This document shows, one piece after another, positions 34,907-46,979 of a stretch of DNA of 64,000 bases (positions are counted from its first letter, which is position 1; every line of letters starts with the position of its first letter). Where the stretch lies: NCBI GenBank assembly GCA_038049695.1, contig CP142456.1:42636001-42700000 (forward strand). Reading direction: 5' to 3'. The notes beneath the pieces were generated by a model, which was not told where the DNA came from, did no database searches, and was given only the letters and a program-made list of their open reading frames with translations. A program made the translations under genes and the position numbers. The DNA comes from Cinnamomum chago. Taxonomy: Eukaryota > Streptophyta > Magnoliopsida > Laurales > Lauraceae.

Positions 34907-37169
34907 TGTAAGACCCCGTCCCGAGTGACCTCGATTAGTGTTAATTAAGTCGTGTTTTAGTTCTAAGCATGTTTAGTATGTTTTGACTAAGTTGGGAATA
35001 GAATAACTTTTGATATAGCTTTGGAGAATTTTAAGTGCCTTTGTGACTAGTGGGATCCTTTGAGGGGTTCCTTTTATGACTTTGCGTTTACTTGGGGGAA
35101 TTATCCGAGATCCCAACGATTTGTATTTTTTAACCCCGTTTTATTTGACTCATTAATCTCTTAAACTTTTATGTTGATCTCGTGCCCATTCGAGATCCCG
35201 AAACCCGACTTTCCTAGCATTGAGGGCAAAACAGTCTTTTTACACTAAATCTGTACCCAAAATTTGATATCCCCGAAACCCGCGAAACATATACTTTTTC
35301 GAAACTAGATATTTTGAAGATCACTTTTCTCTTCTTCGTTGAATTTGTTCGAAGTTCCGAAAACCATGATTTCAGCCCACAAAGATTTCTAGTGGTGGAA
35401 CCCACTCTTGACTTGTATATAAGGAGACTCCTCTTCTTTTTCCCCTTCTCGTTTTTCAGCACAAACCTCAAGCTAGGGCTTTTTCTCCTTTTCTCCTTCT
35501 CTTGCTTTTCCATCACCAAATCACCACCAACCTTGCCCAAATTGAGAAGTAGAGATCATCATCTCCTTCCTCACCCTTAGAGCTTTCCATTGACACTATT
35601 CTTAGAGGAAACCTTCCATTTCAAGACTCTCTTTGAGCTCACCTTGTCTATTTGAAGAACTTACAAGTAAGCTCCCTCCCTAACCTCTTAGATTTGTGTT
35701 CCTCTAGCTTTAAAGAAGTTCCATCTCCATTATTGTAAGCTTTCTCTTTCTATTCCTTGAGTTGACCCGTTTAGGGTTTGTTTTGGTGGTTTTTCTTGTA
35801 GCTTTGGATCTTGGCTTCGAAGTGTTTAGAGCTTGTTATTGATTAATCTTGGACCTAAGGCAAGTGGATGAATGGGTAGCTTGAGCATTAAATAGTTTTA
35901 TGAGAAATGTGGTTGGTTTTGTTGTTTTCCATTCTTGTTTATTTATGTGCATTGATTTGAAATAAATGCTCATGAAAGAGAGACATTAGTGCATTTAGTG
36001 TCTTGGAAATGTGTTAGTCCATAGCTTTCATTTATCTTTTGTTTATAGCTTAATGTAATCTTGTGTGTAGTGATTTCCTTTCCTTCTTTCTTTATGATTG
36101 GATGTGATATGATTCGAGGAGGATGGAATGGATGTTGTAGGAGATTTAATGATGGTTTGGAAAGGGTTTTGAACTCCTCATTTGGTGTAGAAACAGGGCT
36201 AAAAAGGGGTTGTAAAAGGATGAGAAAGGGAGGAGAAGAACTGTCCCGGAACCAGTTTCTGGACAGTTTGCTCAAGCGAAGTGTCCAGAAAAGGGTTCAA
36301 ACCATTCCAATGGACAGTTTGCTCGAGCGAACCTTGACTCACTCAAGCGAACCCTCCCAACCCATTTCAGATAATGGTTAGTTTGACCAAACTGAAATTT
36401 CGCTCAAGCCAACCTGAACTGCATGAGTTCGCTCGAGCGACCTCAACTTCGCTTGAGCGAAGCCACCCAGGAAATTGTTCTAGAGAGCTCACCGCTTGAG
36501 CGAACTCCAAGTCCGCTCGAGCGATGGGTACTATTCACCTCGGACAACTTTGGAAGTAAAAATGAAATATTTGAATGATTGTGAGAGGTTTGCTAAGAGC
36601 CCCAATGAAATGGAGATATGAGGAAACAACGTATGAAACCCGTTTGAGAAAGGAGCCACTTCACAAATATTCATTATAGTTTTGAAAATCTCCGAAGTGT
36701 GTAAGGGCCCCGGAATGTCCCCAAACTCAAGGAGTACCAAGTCTTTATTGAAATAGACATACAGGATCCCTATTCACTTTCAACTAGTCTTGAACCCCGA
36801 TACTTGTCTTGAGATTTCGAAAGCTCATTTGTGTTTCATTATCCCTGAATTACCTATGCACTCCCGAAAATATTGAAATTACAATTGTAGCATTTTGCTG
36901 GCCCCAATGTGCATACCCGAATTGAAATGACAGTTGTGCGTTTGAACACCCCGTCCCGCTTGTTTACATATTTGCACTTGATGTATTTTACACATGTCTT
37001 GATTTTTGTTATTTAATGTATGAGTCAGCACCACTAAGCTTGGATAACCTTGTTGGTCTGATCCACCGACTAGGAGATCCCCCTCGTGTCCCTCCAGCTA
37101 TAGTTTGGATCCCTCTACCTGCTTATTACCGTGGTCTTGTCCTGATACCTCGGATTGCTATCGTGGTTC
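34907..37169 (+). mobile_element. TekB-3: truncated TekB LTR
   Basis: It starts TGTAAGACCCCGTCCC after AATAC and follows the TekB-2 order to GCTATCGTGGTTC, where a CopD LTR begins at 37170. The last roughly 900 bp of a TekB LTR are not found on the far side of CopD, so that part was lost. It contains a CTCGAG-type palindrome cluster. No gene is seen. Confidence 0.85.
36275..36525. repeat. CTCGAG palindrome cluster, TekB-3
   Basis: About nine sites close to TTCGCTCGAGCGA or GCTTGAGCGAA lie at the same LTR position where TekB-2 carries GTCGAC sites. Confidence 0.8.
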
Positions 37170-37412
37170 TGTAGGAAATAGGTGGACATCGTGGATAGGT
37201 TTTCAAAACTTTTGACCCACTTGACTCAGGGATCAACTATCCAGAAGGCTATAAAACCCAATCCAAGATCTATGTCCTCAATCTCAGCCATCATGATCAA
37301 TAAATAAACCTATCAAGAAGATAGAACATCAGCAACCAAGCATCCATAAAAATCTACAACATGCAAGGAAGTAGATTATACCTTAGGAGCTCGGTTGTAA
37401 ACTCATGGAGAA

Positions 37413-39185
37413 GTTGTTGTTAGTTTATGGTCTCAATACCAAGGGTATATGATGTAATAAATTGATTAATTTCTTTATTTATCAATACAATTCATGCTTT
37501 TCCTTTCATGAGATGAATGGTGTTTTATATACTTGCACATAACTAATACAAATGACATAATGGTTCATAAGATGAACCGGAGTCCACAAATATACTAGAT
37601 GTAATACATGTGTATGGATGAGACCCACATACAGGAGATATGTATTACATATCTTATACTTAAATTATCTTCACAACCAGTGATGAGATTGGACATCTCA
37701 TCTGACAAGGTTGCAGCATTTTGATCACTATGAGATAGTGTGATGTATCTCGATCATCAGAATGTAAGATTCTTGATCATGATGCTAGTACATTGGATGT
37801 ATTGAAGGACCATGAGAAGCACCTTATATACACTGACTTTATTTTAAGGTCTGCTCTCATAATTCCCTAGCAATAGGCTCATAATCCTGAGACATTAATG
37901 AACTCAAGTTTCTAACTATTCATTTGCTTTGAGTCACCAATGAGTGAGGCCAATTGTAGGTCAACACCTCGGTGATTTGGGTACTTGATAGTAAAGTTGT
38001 GGGAACATTCAATGGTCAAGATGGAATCTATCTTTAATATCCCCTTGTGCCAATTAATGGATTTATCATTGGTAAGTACGCACCCATTCCGATTAAGAGT
38101 TAATTGGATCGGTACCAAATGATCATTATAATTAATTGGGGCACAACGATAATAAGATATGGATCTAATTTGGTGGACAGGTCCATTTGATCCATGGATA
38201 TAGATGGAGGGGCCTACTTGTGGTACTGTGGAAGTTTAGGGTCTTCATTGTAATTTATTCTTAAGACTGCAGGGCAATTGCATTTATATAGTGGAGTTAT
38301 TTGCAATTAACTGTGGGCCCGGATTGCACATGAGATGTGGGGTCGCGTGTCCCAGTTGGAGCCAGCTTTCTAAGGAATCCCTAGTGGTCCCCACGCCAGC
38401 CTAATTTATTAGAAAGATATTAATTCTACTTGAACTCTAAAAGGAAGGTTACTATTTCTATTTGAAGTGAGACTTCTAATAGTGGTAATGGTAAGCTACT
38501 AATTATTAATGGAAGTAGGACTTCTATTTTAATTAGAAAGGAGAAAGCTACTAATTGTTGTAGAAGTAAGACTTCTATGGCAACAATTAAGGGAGAGGTT
38601 TACTAATTTGAAATGGGAGTTAAACTTCTATTTCAAATAGGAAAAGAGGAGTTATGGAGGGCTATAAATAGAGGAATAATCCTCTCAAATTCGTGCATAA
38701 CACATAGAGCACTTTCAGCCCCTTTGTGCAAGAGTTGCACAAGTCCTCTTCCTCTCAAAGTTCCCTTCTCTTTCACCTTTAGTTCCCTAGAGTTAATAGT
38801 AGGTTTTCTCTTGAGGATTCCACCTTCTTCTTGAGAAAAAGAGATCTAATACGGGACATAGCGTGGAAGATCAAAAGGAGTTGAAGATTCTGAATTGGAT
38901 TGTGAAGTTGTTCATCATCAAAGTAAAGAACTCAAATCCTCCATTAGAGCACAACAAAGCTCCAAAGGTATATCTACATCCTTGCATGTTGTGGATTTCG
39001 TGGTAGCATGTTTATGTGTTGTTTTCTATTTTATAGATAGTATACGTTGCTGTACATGGCTATGAGATTGAGGGAATTGCATCCTGGATTGGGTTTGTTG
39101 CATTCTAGACAATTGATCCCTGCATCAAGAGGGTCAAAAGTTTTTGAAACCTGTCTGGAAGGCCCACCTATATTCCAACAGTTGT
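37413..39185 (+). mobile_element. CopD-3 solo LTR with TSD
   Basis: The LTR is 37418-39180 (1763 bp), TGTTAGTTTATGG to TATTCCAACA, with exact TSDs GTTGT at 37413-37417 and 39181-39185. It is inverted relative to the CopD-2 LTR that contains it. The two together form a long inverted-repeat structure. A plus-strand TATA box TATAAATA is at 38663-38670. Confidence 0.93.
38663..38670 (+). promoter_or_regulatory. TATA box of CopD-3 LTR
   Basis: GGGCTATAAATAGAGG context, typical of a strong plant TATA box. It is conserved as TATAAATA in CopD-1 (5987-5994, minus), while CopD-2 has TATATAAA at the same place. Confidence 0.6.
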
Positions 39186-40619
39186 GTCATTCTTTGATGA
39201 TGAAACTCTTTCACGTATCAAATAAGAATCTCCAAGACCTGTTGATCTTCCACGCTATGACCCGTTTATCAGATCTCTTTTCTCAAGAAGATGGGTGGGA
39301 TCTCCAAGAGAAAGTCCTGCTAGAAACTCCAAGGAACTACAAGAGAACTAGAAGAGAGAAGAGATGAGGAGAAGAATTATGCAACACTTGCACAAAGGAG
39401 CCTTGGGCGTGGGACACTATTAGTGGATGTCCAAGGGGTTATATTCCCCTTTATATAGCCCTCGTGCCTCCTCTTATAACTCTCTTACTAATTGCTATAC
39501 AAGTCTTACTTCCACACTAATTAGCAACATACTATTACCACTATTAGAAGTCACACTTTAAATTGAAATAGTAACTTTCTAATTCTTTCCTTTTAGAGTT
39601 CAAGTAAGATTAGTATCTTTCTAATAACTTGGGCTAGCGTGGGGACCACAAGGGATTCCTTAGAAAGCTTACTCCGACTGGGACACCGCGACCCCACATC
39701 ACATGTGCAATCTTGCTCCACAGTTAATTTTAAATAATACCACTATATAAATGCAATAGCACTCCAGTCTTAGGAATATATTACAATGAAGACCCTAAAC
39801 TTACCAATTAACACAAATAGGCCCCTCTATCAATATCCATGGATCAATTGGAATAAATTTGTCCCATCCAATCCTAGATCCACAACTTATTATCCTTGAG
39901 CCCCAATTAATCACAGTGATCATCAGTACCATCCAATTAACTCTTAATCGAGATGGGTGCGCACTTACTAATGATAAATCCATTAATTGGCACAAGGGGA
40001 TAATATAGATATATTCCATCTTGATCACTAGATGTTCCCACAGTCCTACTACCATGTACCCAAGACACCGAGGTGTTGGCCTACATTTGGCCTCACTCAT
40101 TGGTGACTCAAAGCAAATGAATAGACAGAAGCTTGAGTTCATCGATGTCTCAGGATTGAGAGCCTATTGCTAGGGAATTATAAGAGTAGTCCTTAAAATC
40201 GAGACAATATTTATAAGGTACTTCTCATGGTCCTTCAATACATCCAATGTACCAGTATTATGATCCAGAATCTTTCATTCTGATGATCGAGACAAATCAC
40301 ACTATCTTATAGTGATCAAAGTGCTGCAACCTTATCAGATGAGATTCTCAGTCTCATCACTGGTTGTAAAGATATTTTCAAGTATAAGATTTGTGACACA
40401 TGTCTCACGTATGTGGATCTCATCCATATACATATATCACATCTAATATGCTAATGGGACCCGGTTCATCTCATGAACCATTATGTCATATGTATTGGTC
40501 ATGTACATTAAGTAATAAAACACCATTCATCTCATGAAAGGAAAGCATGATTTTGTTGATAAATAATGAAATTAATCAATTTATTACATCAACTGATGGA
40601 TTGAGACCATACAATCTAA

Positions 40620-40845
40620 CAATCTTCCACTTGGGCTCAATTCCAGTTAGGGTTGCATCTCATGCCCATCCCATCTACATGTTGCTCAAAGACTTTGGTA
40701 GTCAAAGGCTTAGTAAAGGGATTTGCCAGATTGTCCGCAGAGGCTATCTTGGTGATAGCAATATCACCTCTCTACACAATCTCTCTGACTAAATGATGTT
40801 TCCTCTGTACATGCTTTTGGCTCCTGGGTTCCTTGCACTTATTGA
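40620..40845 (-). pseudogene. CopD-2 copia RNase H, C-terminal scrap
   Basis: The minus-strand translation shows REIV.RGDIAITKIASADNL and then ANPFTKPLTTKVFEQH, the typical C-terminus of copia RNase H, with a stop codon inside. It sits directly upstream of the 3' LTR of CopD-2. It is truncated near 40845, where TatE-related sequence begins. Confidence 0.85.
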
Positions 40846-40860
40846 TTTCCTTTCTACTTG

Positions 40861-41252
40861 TGAAATCGCCTCTTATGGCATTTAAAAAATTGTGTATTTT
40901 TCTTAAAATATATGTGCAATGGAAAGTTAGAAAGAAGAATTGATTTCCATTCTACTTGTGAAGGTGAATCTCTGGATCACTGATGGACCCGATTTCCTTC
41001 CTTTCCTCTCCCATCCGTCCACGAGGTCAGCGAGAGGGCCGAATGGAGGGAAAAAAGGGGGAGAAAGGCGGGCATCAACATTTTTGTACGGGTATGCTAG
41101 ATTTTCATTCTACTTGGAATTTAGAAATGGTGATCTGGAGATCCACCTTTGCAAGTAGAAAGGAAATCAATCTTTTTTCTAACTTTCCATTGCACATATA
41201 TTTAAGAAAAGAGACAAGGTTTTTTGAATACCGTGAGAGGCGATTTTGCAGT
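40861..41252. repeat. Inverted repeat at the left edge of TatE
   Basis: Arms of about 120 bp (40861-40980 and about 41132-41252) are reverse complements with scattered mismatches. They share, for example, TATATGTGCAATGGAAAGTT and its complement. The loop of about 150 bp is the first part of the TatE LTR. The left arm is an inverted copy of LTR sequence. Confidence 0.75.
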
Positions 41253-42083
41253 AAAAGGTGATTTTGCCGTGAAAGACGACTTTTTGCCGTAGGAGGCGAT
41301 TTTGTGCCGTGAAAGGCGATTTACAAATCTCATCAATGAAGAAGGACAAGAAATGTGATTTTTGGATCTTAAAGAAAATACAGAATAGAACGGAAAAGTA
41401 AGAAAATGAATTTGACTTCTCAGAAACTGCGGGGAAACGTTCAGATCGACGGTCACAAGTCATGTATGGACTTCGCCATCATCCTTCAGATGAGAACGCT
41501 TGATGCTTTGATTCTTTTGGCTTGACTTGGACTTCAATTTTTTAGAGGACAAGGATCAAAGGAAGGTCCTATATCCAATAAAAAAAATGAAGAGACAGGC
41601 TGAAAAGCCGCGTCTAGGCCATGTTGAATTTGAGAAGAGGGGGGCTTTACCTTGGGGTGGAGTGCCCCCCAAGGGACTTCAATCACCTTTTGGTATTTAT
41701 TGCAGCAGAGTTTCTTCAGAGCTTCAGGGAATTCTGATCTTTTTGCCTGATTTTTCTTCGATTTTTTCTGCATCCGTTCTTCTTGGAATGATCATCTATT
41801 TATAGGCCTTTGGTAGCCATTTAGGAGTGTTTATGAGCTTTGATGGCTCTAAGGCTCCATGATGGGAGGAGTTACAAGTTTTTATTTCTTGATTTTGTAA
41901 ATCCTTTTTCCTTGAATCTGATTGGTCGATGAAGAATGATAGGCATTTAATCGCCTTCAATCTCCATGATGAGAAGAGTTTCATGGCTTTAATGCCATGA
42001 TGACTTTGACTTGTAACCCCATTTCCTTGCTTCTGATTGGGCCGTCCAAAATAATGAGTTAATGACCGTATTTAGTTGGGTCA
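40981..42083 (-). repeat. TatE left (3') LTR
   Basis: 1103 bp, collinear with the right LTR. A minus-strand TATA box TATAAATA is at 41797-41804, in the shared context CTATTTATAGGCCTTTGG. Confidence 0.75.
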
Positions 42084-42719
42084 ATTAACAGCATTAAGTG
42101 GTCGCCACGGATTTGAAGAGTCGCGGGCCGTGCCGCGTCTTTTGGAATTCTTCTCGCAATGATCGACGATTGATCTTCATGTTGATCGATGTCGGATGAT
42201 CATGCAACTTCAGACATAAATTGCTAACAACGGGCCGGTACCATCTGTCTTGTTGATTTCTCGATCGGTCAGACAGAAAGTACGTTTTCTTGGTTAGCCG
42301 GTTGGCGATCTTGAAGCGATCAGTGATAAGTCCATGCTTCTGACGGCGGATTCGTGATGTTGACAATGATCAGTCGTTTCCGAGCATCAAAAATCAGATT
42401 TTCAGGAAATCACAATGGCTGGAACTCCCGAAACTCGAAGAGGATTGGAAAACGGGCCCTTCGGCGGAAATCCGGGGACCCGGACTTCCCGGGTCGCCGG
42501 CGACCATGGGGGAATTTTTTCCCCTTTGGTCATCCTTTTGTCGGCCATTTTTTGAGCTTTTTGTTTCTTTCTTTCTTTCTCCTATATTTTTCTTGATATT
42601 TTTCTGAGCTTAATTCTCCTGAAGAAAACCTGACAAGAAGCCATGCAAATCAGAGCACAAAGTTTCCTATTTTTTGGAAAAGTCAAAGACTTTGGGGTCG
42701 ATTTTCAGTCAAGAGTCGA

Positions 42720-43300
42720 AACTAGGTCAAACGATGTCGGAATGACCTGAAATTTGAGGTGAAGCCTCCTGAGTAGTAAATAGGACCAACCATGGGCTTT
42801 GGTTTGAGTTTTGAAGCCGTTTGGGGTCATGTCGCTGCTAGGCTTGATTTCGATGCGAGGAAGATGTTGCCCTTTGATGTGGGTCAACCAATGTCCGATT
42901 GACCTGAAATTTGACAGGGAGCCTATTGGAGTCATTTTGAGATGATCCATTAGCTCCGATTTGGATGTCATGGTCCTGGGGTGCTCCACCGCCGATAGCC
43001 TTAATTTTCTTTCGGAGCATCAAAGTTGGGTCAAACGTTGTCGAAATGACTTGAAATTTGACGTGCAGCCCTTTTAAAGCATGTTGAAGCCACCCATGTG
43101 CTCCATTTGATGAGTAATGGTCCCGGTGGTTCTCATTGCCGAGGGGCTTGATTTTCTTTCGGAGCGTCGAATTCAGGTCAAACGTCGTCGGAATGACCTG
43201 AAATTTGACGTGGAGCCTTTTGGAGGTGTTTTGAGACCATCCGTAGGCTCAGATCGAAGTTTTGACGTCTTCGACGCCGTCGCCGCCAGGAGACTTTGAA
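42720..43300. repeat. Four tandem ~150-bp units in TatE
   Basis: Each unit carries GGTCAAACG-TGTCGGAATGACC and TGAAATTTGACGTGGAGCC. The TGACCTGAAATTTGA core starts at about 42743, 42899, 43047 and 43194, giving periods of 147-157 bp. The units lie where pol would be expected. Confidence 0.82.
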
Positions 43301-45686
43301 GGAAGTGGTGGTCTTCACCTTTGGTGACTTTGAAGTTTGTCCATACGACACCATGTTGATGGAGGCAGACCCATAGTTTTTGTCAAAGGTGATGACCCTG
43401 TTTTTCCACATCTCATTGATCTTTTCTCTCACAACAAAGCATTGATTAAGAGGATGCGAGATCATCTGGTGGTAGGGACAGTATCGAGGATCGTTGGTTT
43501 TGCCAACATCTCCCGGTCTTTTGGGCTCAGGCAAGGTGAGTTTTACCATTTGCTACGAGAGCCTCGAAGATTTCTTCAACATCTTCATCAAACGGGTATT
43601 TTTTCTCTACTCGTTCTCTGAAGGCATCAGAGAATTCAGGTTTCTTACCTGCAGCTTTATTTTCAGCTTTCTTTGGCTGCTGAGGAGCTGACTTGGTTTG
43701 CACATTAAGAACCTCCTTTTTCTTTGGCTTTGAGGTCGTAATGGCAGCCAGCTCTTTCTTTGATGACTACTAACTGTTGAGGTCTTTGATCACCGTTTCA
43801 GCCTCCATAGCTGCTTCTAGGAGTTCTCCCAGGTTCTTTGATTTGTTGCCGATAATCAGGGAGCGGATCCTCGCTCTCATGTTGTTACAGCAGATGTCAA
43901 CGAGCGACGCTTGCGGCAACACATCGGAGCATTTGTATGCCATCGCCTTCCACTTGTGAATGAAGTCGTAAGTTGACTCATTCTCTCCCTGTTTTAGGCT
44001 GCAGAGCTGTGCTATAGTGACGGGATGATCCTCACCTTTTAAGTGAGTCAGGAAGTGTGTCTCTAGCATGGCCCAATTTTGGATGGAGTCCTCTGGCAAA
44101 GTGGAGTACCAATCGAAGGCCATACCTTTTAGGGTACTTGCAAAGAGACGGATCTTGAGGACATCTTGATCCGGGATAACTCCCGTTAGTATTTTGAAGT
44201 GGATGACGTGCTGTCTGGCTGAACCTTTCCCCATATATATTTAGAGAGTAGGTTGTTTGAATTTTGCAGGGAACGGGACCGAGTCCATCCATAAGGGATA
44301 TGGTGGCTTGATCTCATGCTCCTTCAGCGTATCCTCTTCTTTTGCTTTGGCGAGGATATCGTCAACGTCCTTTTTGGTAAGGGCGCGTGACTCATTGTTT
44401 TCTACATTTTCCTCGTGATCTGGATGAGGTGGTTGTTTTCGTAACGCTGAAAAGCGAGGAGAAGATTCTCCATCAGAGCCTCAATCCTTTGCTGACCTTG
44501 CTCCAATTGCTAGATGCGTGCGGTCGTTTCATCAGGAGGTGGATTGCGAGGTGGCTCAGAGTTTGTAGCCAAGACGTTCATCCCCCGTGATTCGAATGAG
44601 GAGATCGTCCTAGTGACTGAACTGGGGCTCATTCTTGAAGAGCTTGAGGAAGGATTACTCCATTGTCCTTGGCTTTAAGGAGTAGAAGATTCTTCCAGAT
44701 GTCTTTGTGTCCAGGAGACGCTGCGAGTCACCGGTCATCTGACATCAAGTTTAGTTGCTGACTTCTGACGTCTTCTGGTTTTGCCAACCATATGAACAGC
44801 AGCAACTTGATCGGGTCTTTCTTTTTCGACCCATTTTTGGGAGACTTGGTGGATAGGATGCTGGGTCATTTGCTTCTTCAGTCTCTTTTGTCGATATGAC
44901 ATGCGGCGACGTATGCAACGAGCAATTTGAGCTTTTGTCAGCTCTGGCTGGGCTTTAGCAATGAAGGGTGTACTCCCTCGAGCGCAACAGCCGAGCCTGT
45001 CTTCTTTGAAGCTGGGCATAGATAGGATTTGGACCCGGTCCTTCGACTGTCATAACGAAGCTTTGAATTTTGCGAGTTCAGCCCTTGTTGAGATAAAGGG
45101 TCGAACTGCAGGAGTGCAGGCCTTGGTTAGGTTCTTGCAGAGGCCTAGTGATGTATGATTTGATTTTTGGCTTGTACGAGCAAGCCGGCTCATGATGGGT
45201 TGACTTCTTTGTCAGGCAAGGGACTGGTTTCTCCTCCTTCATGTATACAAGATGATAGAACCGGTTTTCTTTGAGAGGAGCCAGGTATGCTGGCTTTACA
45301 GATGCTCGGGACCTCCATCGTTTTGGTGAAGATCTCGGGGACCAAGTCTTAGGGTAGACCTGGTTCTTTGTAGGTTGAGGTTTCGTGGGGTTGCCACGGG
45401 CTTCAGGCTTCTTTCTATTCGCCCTTGGGGTCATGGCAGTGACACGTTGCGGGGCGATCTTTTGCTTCTTAGCAGGTGCGGTTTCCTTTACAGGAAGTGG
45501 GAATGGTCCCAGCGACCCGAAGATGATAGTCTGGGGAGTGGAGGTCAACCCGGTGTTCTGAGATTTGCCGAGGGAGGTGACGCTTTGGCAGCTAGCAGGG
45601 CGCTTATGAGTGCGCTTATTTTGTTTCTCCTAGAGCATGAGTTGGTACTTGTTCTCATCGAAAGTGATGGTTAATGAAGCTGCCAT
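43178..45686 (-). pseudogene. TatE gag (broken)
   Basis: The frame starts at the ATG at 45686-45684 (MAASLTITFDENKYQLML) and meets a TAG at 45630-45632. The same frame is open in 45548-45078 (Lys/Pro-rich) and again in 44234-43770, which holds the gag core (LKGMAFDWYSTLP, MLETHFLTHL, YDFIHKWKAM). A shifted frame at 43549-43178 has the conserved GKTNDPRYCPYHQMISHP block, with a Cys-His pair typical of Tat/Ogre gag-protease junctions. At least one stop and one or more frameshifts make it non-functional. No protease motif was identified. Confidence 0.75.
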
Positions 45687-46979
45687 TGTTAGTTTTGGAA
45701 AACTTCTGAAACAAGACCACGTCCATTAGTAATCACAAGAATACAGTGATCATAAATGGAAAAGAACTATGGTTTTGTCTTTTCAAATCGCTCAAGGGAA
45801 CATGGCTCAGTCCAAGTGAGGTGAAGAAGGCAAAAAGCAATAGAGGATGCAATTGTTCTGAACGCTAGTACAGGGGCTCAGAGCGAGCATTCCAGTGACT
45901 ACTAGAAGCAATTATAGACCTTAATTCAAATTACCAAGAAGCGAGGCTCACTCGAGGTAAGATGATATAAGGTTGGAGATACAGATGTGTCGGTCGTGAA
46001 TACAGTAGACCCGGAAGGGTGTACTAGCACCGCTAGGCACAAATGTTGCAAATTGCATCCTTGGAATAGACACGAGATGGGATTTTATGAAAGGTCAAAA
46101 TCGGATTCATAAAAGAGAGCAAATGGTGTTCCAATCCGAATAAGGGCTCAAACATTTCTACGAGTGCTAAATCCGAAAAGGAGGGAACCAAAATTTCTTG
46201 AATGTGAACCCAAAAGTGACGGAAGTTTTTTTTTTTTTTTGAAAGTTCTTTTTTCTTGAAAAAATTTTTGTTTTTTTTTTTTTTAAAGGAACACATAGGT
46301 TTTCAATTCGGTCTTATAAAACCTTAGTAGAAAGATCAGCCCCCAGGTAAGTGTAGGATTACTTGATGAACCCGTTTGGAGGACCCTTGCCTCGAATAGT
46401 CTAGCTGTCTCCACGCTCTGGACAAGGCCTTTCTTAGATCCACTTTGGTCAAAGAACGTAATTGGTGCAACCTTAGTGGGTTTTGAGAATTTTTTTTTAA
46501 TGGATTCATCAAAGAGAACGAATGGTGTCCCAATCCGAATAAGGGCTCAAACAATTCTGCGAGCGCTAAATCCGAAGAGGAGGGGATCAAACTTTCTCAA
46601 ATTTGATTTTTAAAAAAAGAATCTTTTTTAAGGATTTTTTTTTGAAGAGTTTTTTTTTTTCAAATCCCTATCGGACTCATCAACGAGAAAAGATGGCACA
46701 TTCCCCAATAAGAACAATAGCTGCGAACATTTATGTGAGCTATCAAGTTCAACGAGGAGAGGATCAAAGTTTCTCAAAATTGAATCCAAAAAAGAAATCA
46801 AATTTTTTTTTTTTGAAATGAGAAAGAATGGAATAGGTTCAAAAGTAGAAATTTCCCAAGAATCCCATCTCATGTTTTTTTTTTATCCAAGATCCAACAT
46901 AGGCCACCAACTAGAAAGGAGCCTAAGAATTCAGGCATCGCGTTCTCAAATGAACGGGGTCCCACCGGGTATGCCAGCT
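45687..46979 (-). other. TatE leader with repeated block and poly-T tracts
   Basis: A block reading AATCCGAATAAGGGCTCAAAC plus GCTAAATCCGAA occurs near 46113 and 46514, and more diverged near 46684. The blocks are separated by T-rich tracts (46222-46290, 46800-46813). No protein is evident; the Lys/Phe-rich frames are low complexity. Beside the right LTR the minus strand reads TGGCATACCCGGTGGGACC, a possible primer-binding region whose tRNA I cannot name. Confidence 0.55.

Larger units (their letters stand above)
37170..40619 (-). mobile_element. CopD-2: 3' LTR of a copia element, split by a solo LTR
   Basis: The minus-strand LTR runs from 40619 (as written ends CAATCTAACA) to 37170 (TGTAGGAAATAGG), minus the nested CopD-3 segment. 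The net length is about 1.68 kb. Sequence to its right is copia RNase H and a polypurine-like tract, so this is the 3' LTR of a CopD element and not a solo LTR. The minus-strand TATA box TATATAAA lies at 39450-39457. It is inserted in the TekB-3 LTR. Confidence 0.87.

Noticed and set aside
42838..43023. Short frames in 42700-43300 as genes
   Set aside because: They follow the ~150-bp tandem units and share their period.
46033..46873. Lys/Phe-rich minus-strand frames as proteins
   Set aside because: They are translations of poly-T tracts and a repeated leader block.
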